Below the pieces are notes generated by a model that was not told where the DNA came from, did not search any database, and saw only the letters and a program-made list of their open reading frames with translations. This document shows positions 57,307 to 64,000 of a DNA stretch of 64,000 nucleotides, in pieces. This stretch comes from Pseudomonas sp. F(2018) (GTDB lineage: Bacteria; Pseudomonadota; Gammaproteobacteria; Pseudomonadales; Pseudomonadaceae): contig NZ_SCOM01000002.1 of assembly GCF_005508865.1 (NCBI RefSeq), forward strand, positions 1,054,001 through 1,118,000. Reading direction: 5' to 3'. The translations under genes and the position numbers were made by a program. Position 1 is the first letter of the stretch. Every line of letters begins with the position of its first letter.

Positions 57307-58140
57307 TCAGTGCGCCTGGGCGCTGCTCCAGTCGATCAGGCTGAACTGCCAGGTGGCCAGGATCAGCAGGCCGAAGCCGATGCGGTACCAGGCGAACAGC
57401 GCGTAGCTGTGGTTGGCGATGAACTTGAGCAGGCCGCGCACGGCGATCATGGCGAACACGAACGACACCACGAAGCCCAGGGCGAACACCGGCAGATCAC
57501 CGGGCTGGAACAGGTCGCGATACTTGTAGCCGGAGTAGACGGCGGCACCGACCATGGTCGGCATCGCCAGGAAGAAGGAGAACTCGGTGGCGGCGCGGCG
57601 CGACAGGCCGAACAGCAGGCCGCCGATGATGGTGGAGGCCGAGCGCGAGGTGCCGGGGATCATCGCCAGGCACTGGGCGAAGCCGATCTTCAGGGCCTCC
57701 TTCCAGGTCATGTCGTCTACTTCTTCGACATGGACCTCGTGCTTGCGCTGCTCGGCCCACAGCATCACCACTCCGCCGATCACCAGGGCCGCGGCCACGG
57801 TGATGGGGTTGAACAGGTACTCGTGGATCAGATCGGCAAAGGCCACCCCGATCACCACGGCCGGCAGGAAGGCGATCAGCAGGTTGGCGGTGAAGCGCTG
57901 GGCCTCGCGCTGGCGCGGCACGTTGAACACGGTGATGAGGATCTTGCGGCGGTATTCCCACATCACCGCCAGGATCGCGCCGAGCTGGATGATGATGTTG
58001 AAGGCCATCGCCCGCTCGCCGCCGAAGCCGAGCAGGTCGGCGACGACGATCTGGTGGCCGGTACTGGAGATCGGCAGGAACTCGGTCAGCCCCTCCACGA
58101 TGCCTAGAATCAGTACCTGCAGGGCTGTCCACAAATCCAT
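57307..58140 (-). CDS. uppP: Undecaprenyl-diphosphatase
   Basis: 277 residues with about eight membrane segments. The active-site motifs are [14 protein letters not shown] and, later, [20 protein letters not shown]. It dephosphorylates undecaprenyl diphosphate for cell-wall synthesis and gives bacitracin resistance. The gene ends 7 bases before the CSD-DUF1294 gene. It is divergent from the MCP gene. Confidence 0.95.
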   Translation of the reverse strand: MDLWTALQVLILGIVEGLTEFLPISSTGHQIVVADLLGFGGERAMAFNIIIQLGAILAVMWEYRRKILITVFNVPRQREAQRFTANLLIAFLPAVVIGVAFADLIHEYLFNPITVAAALVIGGVVMLWAEQRKHEVHVEEVDDMTWKEALKIGFAQCLAMIPGTSRSASTIIGGLLFGLSRRAATEFSFFLAMPTMVGAAVYSGYKYRDLFQPGDLPVFALGFVVSFVFAMIAVRGLLKFIANHSYALFAWYRIGFGLLILATWQFSLIDWSSAQAH

Positions 58141-58327
58141 GAATTACCTCGGGCTGGCCTTTTCGTCGCATCGGCCGATAACAGGGTTGGCGCCTGACGC
58201 GCAGGCAGAAAACGGCGGGCATGCTACCAGATAGCCCCTTGCCGCGCTGCCTGGCCAACGGTTAATGGCGCAGCTTCTAGACTGGCTATTAGCTAGCAGC
58301 AATAACAAGAAACCGGAGTCGTCTTCC

Positions 58328-59959
58328 ATGAGCAGTCTGCGCACCCTCCCCATCAGCCGTCGCCTGTGGCTGATCCTGCTGTCGTCCATCGTCATGCTGC
58401 TGGTCCTGGCCGGGCTGATGCTGCAGCAGATCCACGTCGACCTGTACAAGGCCAAGGCCCTGAAGACCCGCCACGTGGTGGAAAGCGCCATGGGCGTGCT
58501 CAAGCATTTCCAGGGCCTGGAGAGCGGCGGTCTGGCCCGGGAAGAGGCGCAGAAGCAGGCGATGGAGGTGATCCGCGGCCTGCGCTATGACCAGGACGAC
58601 TACTTCTGGATCAACGACATGACCCCGGTAATGGTCATGCACCCGACCAATCCCAAGCTGGAGGGGCAGAACCTATCCGGCCTGAAGGACCCGGACGGCA
58701 AGTACCTGTTCAACGAGATGGTCGCCCTGGCCAAGAAGAGCGGCTCCGGCCAGGTCGACTACCGCTGGCCCAAGCCGGGTTCGGACGAGCCGGTGCCGAA
58801 GATCTCCTACGTCGAGCTGTTCCAGCCCTGGGGCTGGATCCTCGGCTCCGGCATCTATGTCGATGACGTGCAGGCCGAGTTCCGCGAGCAGGCCCTGCGC
58901 GCCGTCGGCATCCTGGTGGTGATCGCCCTGCTGCTGGCGGCACTGGTCACCCTGATCGCCCGCAGCATCGCCCGGCCTTTGGACGAAGCGGTCAGCGCCA
59001 TGGCCAACATCGCCAGCGGCGAGGCCGACCTGACCCGCAGCCTGGATAACCACGGTCGCGACGAACTGACCGCCCTGGGCGGCCACTTCAACGCCTTCAC
59101 CGGCAAGCTGCGCGGAGTGATCGGCGAATCGCTGCAGGCCGCCGGCAGCCTGAATCAGGCCTCGCAGTCCCTCGGCGAGATCGCCGGCAACGCCCAGCAG
59201 CACAGCCAGCAGCAGTCGCAGCAGATGGAACTGGTGGCCACCGCGATCAACGAGGTGTCCTATGCCGTGCAGGACGTGGCGAAGAACGCCGAGCACGCCG
59301 CCAGCGAGGTGCGCCTGGCCGAGCAGCAGGCGCTGCAGGGCCAGCAGAACATCGACGGCAGCCTGCGCCAGATCGACCAGCTGTCGGCGACCATCGACCA
59401 GGCCGTGCAGGTGATGCAGAACCTGGCCCAGGAAAGCACCCAGATCGGCAGCGTGCTGGAGGTGATCCGCTCCATCGCCGAGCAGACCAATCTGCTGGCG
59501 CTCAACGCGGCCATCGAGGCGGCCCGTGCCGGCGAGCAGGGCCGCGGCTTTGCCGTGGTGGCCGACGAAGTGCGCATGCTGGCCCAGCGCACCCAGCAGT
59601 CCACGGCGGAGATCCAGGGCATGATCGAACGCCTGCAGGGCAACTCCGAGGCGGCGGTCAAGGTCATCAACGCCAGCAGCCAGGCCTCGCAGCAGACCGT
59701 CGAACAGGCGCGCCAGGCCGGCGAGAGCCTCAGCCAGATCGCCGCTTCGCTACGCAATCTGACGGGCTTGAATGCTTCGATCGCCAGTGCCACCCTGCAA
59801 CAGTCGCATGTGGTGGACGATATCAACCACAATGTCACCCAGGCAGCCACGCTGGCGCATGAAAATGCCCTGGCGGCCGATCACTCCAGTGAGGCCAGCC
59901 GCCACCTCGGCGAACTGGCCGGGCAGCTGAATCGTTTGTTGGGTCAATTCCGTGTATGA
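58328..59959 (+). CDS. Methyl-accepting chemotaxis protein with Cache sensor
   Basis: 543 residues. TM1 (about 12-32), a periplasmic single-Cache domain ([37 protein letters not shown]), TM2 (about 195-215, [17 protein letters not shown]), HAMP, then the signalling domain with the tip [20 protein letters not shown]. The sCache_2 sensor type is used by organic-acid receptors such as P. aeruginosa CtpM; the ligand here is unknown. The ATG at 58328 is chosen over an upstream in-frame start because the membrane-receptor N-terminus begins there. A small gene of unknown function follows 7 bases later. Confidence 0.93.
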   Translation: MSSLRTLPISRRLWLILLSSIVMLLVLAGLMLQQIHVDLYKAKALKTRHVVESAMGVLKHFQGLESGGLAREEAQKQAMEVIRGLRYDQDDYFWINDMTPVMVMHPTNPKLEGQNLSGLKDPDGKYLFNEMVALAKKSGSGQVDYRWPKPGSDEPVPKISYVELFQPWGWILGSGIYVDDVQAEFREQALRAVGILVVIALLLAALVTLIARSIARPLDEAVSAMANIASGEADLTRSLDNHGRDELTALGGHFNAFTGKLRGVIGESLQAAGSLNQASQSLGEIAGNAQQHSQQQSQQMELVATAINEVSYAVQDVAKNAEHAASEVRLAEQQALQGQQNIDGSLRQIDQLSATIDQAVQVMQNLAQESTQIGSVLEVIRSIAEQTNLLALNAAIEAARAGEQGRGFAVVADEVRMLAQRTQQSTAEIQGMIERLQGNSEAAVKVINASSQASQQTVEQARQAGESLSQIAASLRNLTGLNASIASATLQQSHVVDDINHNVTQAATLAHENALAADHSSEASRHLGELAGQLNRLLGQFRV

Positions 59960-59966
59960 GGTGGCG

Positions 59967-60581
59967 ATGAGCAGTATGGAGCACCAAGAGGTCAACCTCG
60001 GCCAGCAGCAGAACCAGGACCTGATCTGGGACCTGGACAGCATCGCTCGCCGCGAGCTGGCCGAGCGCTTCATCAAGCTGTTCGAGAACCGCCTGTGCGT
60101 GTACTCCGAGTCGACCCGCCAGCTGTACACCAACTACAACCTGCACTTCCCCACCGACTACGGGCGCAAGATGGTGGTGCTGCCCAACCCCTACGCCTTC
60201 CATGACACCCTGCACGGCATCGACCCGCTGGCAGTGCGCAAGACTGGCCTCTGCGTGCTGCCCGGCGTGGTACTGGGCAAGCCCGGCCTGCTGCTGACCA
60301 CGCAGATGAAGGATGGCGGTCCGGCGCCCAAGACCATGCCGTTCAAGCAGGCCCTGGCGCAGATCATCAGCAACCAGAAGAAGATCAACGACGTCTTCCT
60401 GCCGATCCTGATGAAGGGCGACCTGCGCGAATTCGACCAGAAGATGCCCTACATCCACCTGCATCGCCTGCAGGTACAGAAGCTCACTCGCCTGTCGTCC
60501 TTCGAGCGCGACGACATCCAGCAGAGCATCACCCGCAAGCTGCTGGCGCTTTACCGGCAGTCCGACAGCCTCGGCTGCTGA
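59967..60581 (+). CDS. Conserved-looking hypothetical protein downstream of the MCP
   Basis: 204 residues, cytoplasmic, without membrane segment or signal. WDLDSIARRELAERFIKLFE, FPTDYGRKMVVLPNPYAFHD and HLHRLQVQKLTRLSSFERDD are notable. The mixed alpha/beta pattern is not one I recognise. The ATG at 59967 has GAGGTGG upstream, 7 bases after the MCP stop, so the two are probably co-transcribed and the protein may serve that receptor. It converges with the regulator at 60611. Confidence 0.7.
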   Translation: MSSMEHQEVNLGQQQNQDLIWDLDSIARRELAERFIKLFENRLCVYSESTRQLYTNYNLHFPTDYGRKMVVLPNPYAFHDTLHGIDPLAVRKTGLCVLPGVVLGKPGLLLTTQMKDGGPAPKTMPFKQALAQIISNQKKINDVFLPILMKGDLREFDQKMPYIHLHRLQVQKLTRLSSFERDDIQQSITRKLLALYRQSDSLGC

Positions 60582-60610
60582 TCCCCAGACACCGGCAAAT
60601 CCCGCGCAAC

Positions 60611-61891
60611 TCAGCGCATCTGGTGCTTGTGCAGTAGCCGATAGAAGGTCGGCCGCGAGATACCCAGCACCTTGGCCGCGTGGCTCATGTTGCCGGCATG
60701 GCGCAACAGCACGTCATGCAAGGCCTGACGCTCGGCCCGGCGAATGTAGTCGGCCAGGCTGCTGAACAGCCCCTCCGTGCCCTCACCGGCGACCAGTCCC
60801 AGGTCCTCGGCATCGATCTGCCGCTGCTCGGTCAGCACCGTGCCACGGCGCACCCGGGTGGCCAGCTCGCGCACGTTGCCGGGCCAGTCGTGGTCGGCCA
60901 GGGCGCGAATGGCCTGATCGCTGAAGCTGCGCGGGCGGCGGCCGACCTCCACCGCGTAGCGCCGGGCGAAGTAGCCAGCCAGGCAGGAAATGTCCTCGCG
61001 CCGCTCGCGCAGCGGCGTGGTGCGCACCTGCAGCGCGCTGAGCAGGTAATAGAGGTCTTCGCGGAAGGCGCCGCGCGCCACGGCCGCCTCCAGATCGAAG
61101 CGGCTGGTGGCCAGCACCCGCACATTCAGCGGCACCGCCTGGCCGCCCCGCTCCACCCGCATCTCCTGTAGCACGCGCAGCAGTCGCGCCTGCAGGCGCA
61201 GGGGCAGTTCGCTGACTTCGTCGAACACCAGGGTGCCGCCGTCGGCCTGTTCGATCAGTCCCGGCGTGCGCTCCCAGCCGAACAGCTCCTGCTCGTCCAG
61301 CACGCCGCTGCAGGCATAGATCAGCACCCCAGCGGCCCGCAGGGACAGGCGATGCAGGGTGTGCGCCACCAGCTCCTTGCCGCTGCCGCTCTCGCCGCGG
61401 ATCAGCACCGGCGCACTCAGCGGCGCCAGCTTGGCCAGCAGATGGCGCAGTTCGGCAACGCTGCGGCTGTTGCCCAGCAGCTCGTGTTGCCCGGCATCGC
61501 CGGCGGCGACCTTGCCACGCAGGCGCGCCATGCCGAAGGCGCGCCCCAGGGCCACGCCGACCCGCTCCAGGTCGAACGGCAGGGTGTGATAGTCGAAGAA
61601 CCACTCGCCGATGAAATTGCCGGCGTCGGGCATCTGCAGGGTTTCGGGGCTGAGCACGGCGATCCATTCGGTGCCGCTGAGGCTGATCAGGCGCTTCAGG
61701 TACTGGGGGTTGTCCAGATGCTCCGGCGCCAGGCGCACCAGTCCAACGTCGCAGGCCTGGTCCTGGGCATCCGCCAGGCTGCAGCTCTGCACCTGCCAGC
61801 CGCCGGCCCGCAGTTGCGGCAGCAAACGCTCGCATTCGACACAGGGATCGACGACCAAAAGGCGCCGGGGCGTAGCGACCTGGGTTCGCAC
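60611..61891 (-). CDS. Enhancer-binding-protein-like regulator lacking the GAFTGA loop
   Basis: About 426 residues. An N-terminal response-regulator-like domain (RRLLVVDPCVECERLLPQLR, without the usual phospho-acceptor pocket) is followed by an AAA+ domain with Walker A GESGSGKE (about 166-173) and Walker B GGTLVFDEVSEL. Between them ELFGWERTPGLIEQADGG runs straight on: the GAFTGA loop that contacts sigma-54 is missing. The Fis-type HTH is intact (HAAKVLGISRPTFYRLLH). It resembles VpsR/FleQ-like regulators that work with sigma-70. A GTG at 61891 with AAGGA upstream is the best start; a TTG at 61969 is the alternative. It is divergent from the di-haem gene. Confidence 0.85.
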   Translation of the reverse strand: MRTQVATPRRLLVVDPCVECERLLPQLRAGGWQVQSCSLADAQDQACDVGLVRLAPEHLDNPQYLKRLISLSGTEWIAVLSPETLQMPDAGNFIGEWFFDYHTLPFDLERVGVALGRAFGMARLRGKVAAGDAGQHELLGNSRSVAELRHLLAKLAPLSAPVLIRGESGSGKELVAHTLHRLSLRAAGVLIYACSGVLDEQELFGWERTPGLIEQADGGTLVFDEVSELPLRLQARLLRVLQEMRVERGGQAVPLNVRVLATSRFDLEAAVARGAFREDLYYLLSALQVRTTPLRERREDISCLAGYFARRYAVEVGRRPRSFSDQAIRALADHDWPGNVRELATRVRRGTVLTEQRQIDAEDLGLVAGEGTEGLFSSLADYIRRAERQALHDVLLRHAGNMSHAAKVLGISRPTFYRLLHKHQMR

Positions 61892-62112
61892 TCTACCAAT
61901 CCTTGGCGCCAATTTTTTGAAATATCCAGGTAAAACAATCGCTTGGCGCAGATAATTAAACCCTAGCAAGCGAATCGGGAGCTTCTAGGAACGTTTCTCT
62001 ATAAAAACGGCAGAGAGTTGCGCACCTTTCCAAGTGTTATGGCCGCTTGCCATCGTCCCTGCGTATTGGCATAAACGTACCCAATAAAAAATCACACACG
62101 GATGTTGATGAC

Positions 62113-63993
62113 ATGCGATTGCTGCGCCGCGCCCTGATCGTCGTCCTGTTGCTCGCCCTCGCCGCCCTCGCGGTCGTCCTCTACTACATCGCCCGACCCA
62201 ACCTGCCGGTGTTCGACAAGCCGGAGCAGGTCAACTACCTCGGCCAGTGGGACGAGCAGGCGCGCCAGACCTATTACTACACGCCCCAGGGCACCACGGT
62301 TAAGGGACTGCGCTACGAGTGGTTCACCGCGCTGGAGCTGCCCTTCTCCCAGGACAAGTTCGCCAACCCCGACTACCTGGCCCGCTTCGGCTTCCTCACC
62401 GACCCACGCCAGCAGCCCAGCGAACTCAACCCTGGCAACCTGCCGGTAGGCTTCGCCCGCCACCCGGACGACGAGACTGGCATCCAGTACCTCGACATCA
62501 CCTGCGCCGCCTGCCACACCGGCGAGCTGCGCTACAAGGGCCAGGCCGTGCGCATCGACGGCGGCGCCGCCCTGCATTCCCTGGCTTCCACCGTGCCCAC
62601 CCTCAGGGGCGGCAGCTTCGGCCAGGCGCTGGGCATGAGCATGGCCTTCACCTACTACAACCCGATCAAGTTCAAGCGCTTCGCCAAGACGGTGCTGGGC
62701 GATAACTACGACAGGGACAAGGGCCAGCTGCGCGACGACTTCAAGGCCGTGCTCGACCGCCTGCTCGGCACCGCGATGAACGACTGGCACCGCGGTCTCT
62801 ACCCCACCGAGGAAGGCTTCGGCCGCACCGATGCCTTCGGCCGCATCGCCAACAGCGTGTTCGGCGACGCCATCGACGAGAGCAACTACCGGGTCGCCAA
62901 CGCCCCGGTCAGCTACCCGCAGGTGTGGGATATCTGGAAGTTCGACTGGGTGCAGTGGAACGGCTCGGCCATGCAGCCGATGGCGCGCAACATCGGCGAG
63001 GCGCTCGGCGTCGGCGCCACCCTGCACCTGTTCGACGAGAATGGCAGCAAGCTGCCGGAGAGCCAGCGCTACCCCTCCAGCGTGCGCCTGCGTGACCTCT
63101 ACACCCTGGAAGAGACCCTCAAGCAGCTCAAACCGCCGACCTGGCCGGAAGAGATCTTCGGCAAGGTCGACCTGGAGCTGGCCAGCCAGGGCCGCGCCCT
63201 GTTCGCCGAGAACTGCGCGTACTGCCACGCCCCCGACCCGGTGCCGCGGGACCAGCGCCTGGCGCCGGCGCGCGATCCGGAATGGCACCTGCGCATCGTG
63301 CCGACCCGCATCGTCGGCACCGATCCGACCACCGCCGACAACATCGCCGACCACCGCTTCGACATCAGCAAGCTGGGCTGGCAGAAGGCCGAGCTGGCCA
63401 AGCTCGATGTCAAGCTGTTCGGCGCCAGCCTGGACGAGGTCGACTTCGCCAGCATCTCCAGCGCCAAGGGCCTGGCCTACGTCACCGCCTACGTGGAAGA
63501 CCGTGCCTACCGCGATGCCGGCATACAACCACGCGAACGCTGGCGCATGGACGGCTACGGCCTGGCCATCGGCGTGCAGGAGAAACGTGGCTACAAGGCC
63601 CGTCCACTGCACGGCATCTGGGCCACCCCGCCGTTCCTGCACAACGGCTCGGTGCCCAGCCTGTTCCAGGTGCTGTCCCCGGTGGCCGAGCGCGACACCA
63701 GCTTCTGGGTCGGCAGCTTCGAGTACGACCCCAAGCGCGCCGGCTTCCTCACCGGCAAGTTCGACGGCGGCTTCCTGTTCGACACCAGCGTCACCGGCAA
63801 TGGCAACCGCGGCCACGAGTTCCGCGACGGTTGCCGCAACGAGGGCGTGATCGGCCGCTTCCTCGAGCCGGAGGAACGCTTCGCCCTGATCGAATACCTC
63901 AAGGTGATGGGCGATGAGCGCCTGGAAAGCCAGCTCAAACCCGCCGAGAGCCGCCCCTGGACTCCCGGTCCCAGCTGCCAGAACAACAACTAA
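62113..63993 (+). CDS. RoxA-like di-haem c-type cytochrome (MauG/peroxidase superfamily)
   Basis: 626 residues. A single N-terminal membrane or signal anchor (about 5-25, ALIVVLLLALAALAVVLYYI) exports it. Two haem c motifs are present, C131-AAC-H135 and C368-AYC-H372, far apart as in RoxA-type rubber oxygenases and di-haem peroxidases. RPLHGIWATPPFLHNGSVPS and the following region are shared by this superfamily. It probably acts in the periplasm or outside; substrate unknown. The ATG at 62113 is chosen because it starts the membrane segment. The 221-base divergent region to the regulator holds the promoter. AGGAAAG after the stop may be the ribosome binding site of a next gene. Confidence 0.85.
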   Translation: MRLLRRALIVVLLLALAALAVVLYYIARPNLPVFDKPEQVNYLGQWDEQARQTYYYTPQGTTVKGLRYEWFTALELPFSQDKFANPDYLARFGFLTDPRQQPSELNPGNLPVGFARHPDDETGIQYLDITCAACHTGELRYKGQAVRIDGGAALHSLASTVPTLRGGSFGQALGMSMAFTYYNPIKFKRFAKTVLGDNYDRDKGQLRDDFKAVLDRLLGTAMNDWHRGLYPTEEGFGRTDAFGRIANSVFGDAIDESNYRVANAPVSYPQVWDIWKFDWVQWNGSAMQPMARNIGEALGVGATLHLFDENGSKLPESQRYPSSVRLRDLYTLEETLKQLKPPTWPEEIFGKVDLELASQGRALFAENCAYCHAPDPVPRDQRLAPARDPEWHLRIVPTRIVGTDPTTADNIADHRFDISKLGWQKAELAKLDVKLFGASLDEVDFASISSAKGLAYVTAYVEDRAYRDAGIQPRERWRMDGYGLAIGVQEKRGYKARPLHGIWATPPFLHNGSVPSLFQVLSPVAERDTSFWVGSFEYDPKRAGFLTGKFDGGFLFDTSVTGNGNRGHEFRDGCRNEGVIGRFLEPEERFALIEYLKVMGDERLESQLKPAESRPWTPGPSCQNNN

Positions 63994-64000
63994 AGGAAAG

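Overview
The window is a high-GC gammaproteobacterial chromosome segment, almost certainly from a Pseudomonas (inference). The support is a muxABC-opmB-type efflux operon, a liuRABCDE leucine-degradation cluster, an hbcR-bdhA-type hydroxybutyrate locus with a sigma-54 promoter, a PilU-like ATPase, a Wsp-like chemosensory cluster, and chromosomal-integron attC sites of the kind known from environmental pseudomonads. No rRNA or tRNA gene, CRISPR array or prophage was seen. Layout: 1-4237 (minus) is a Wsp-like chemosensory operon (CheW, CheR-TPR, CheW, MCP, then the first bases of the next gene). 4374-7093 holds a PACE-family efflux gene divergent from a LysR regulator, a glutathione S-transferase and a small secreted protein. 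7096-15996 (minus) is the four-gene RND operon muxA-muxB-muxC-opmB. 16158-21140 holds tpx, an acetyltransferase, xthA, a PstS-OmpA fusion with a Pho-box-like site, and a TerC/Alx membrane protein. 21251-33925 is acyl-CoA catabolism: one acyl-CoA dehydrogenase with a divergent LysR, a three-gene set that fits late isoleucine degradation, and liuRABCDE, with a LiuR-like palindrome between the two divergent operons. 34011-41287 is a sigma-54-controlled (R)-3-hydroxybutyrate/acetoacetate locus: regulator, outer-membrane porin, permease, dehydrogenase and acetoacetyl-CoA synthetase. 41841-47821 is the outstanding accessory region: an AT-rich array of 12 integron gene cassettes, all on the plus strand and each closed by an attC site, with no integron integrase in the window (a CALIN-type array). 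The cassettes include a free-standing sigma-70 region 1.1 domain, two nearly identical Imm50-like immunity genes, a frameshifted HEPN-like gene, a zinc-ribbon membrane protein, a DUF1963/YwqG protein and several unknown small proteins. Right after the array come an AraC-type regulator and, divergent from it, a secreted esterase with every catalytic hallmark of the PETase/cutinase-like polyester hydrolases. 50062-63993 returns to core-like genes: a PilU-like ATPase, a parvulin, a YqaA-type membrane protein, a secreted sphingomyelinase-like enzyme, the ABC-F protein YbiT, DUF1993, YjbR, CSD-DUF1294, UppP, a Cache-type MCP with a small partner gene, an enhancer-binding-protein-like regulator lacking the GAFTGA loop, and a RoxA-like di-haem protein. 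Most assignments rest on recognising motifs in the translated sequence; no database search was possible.
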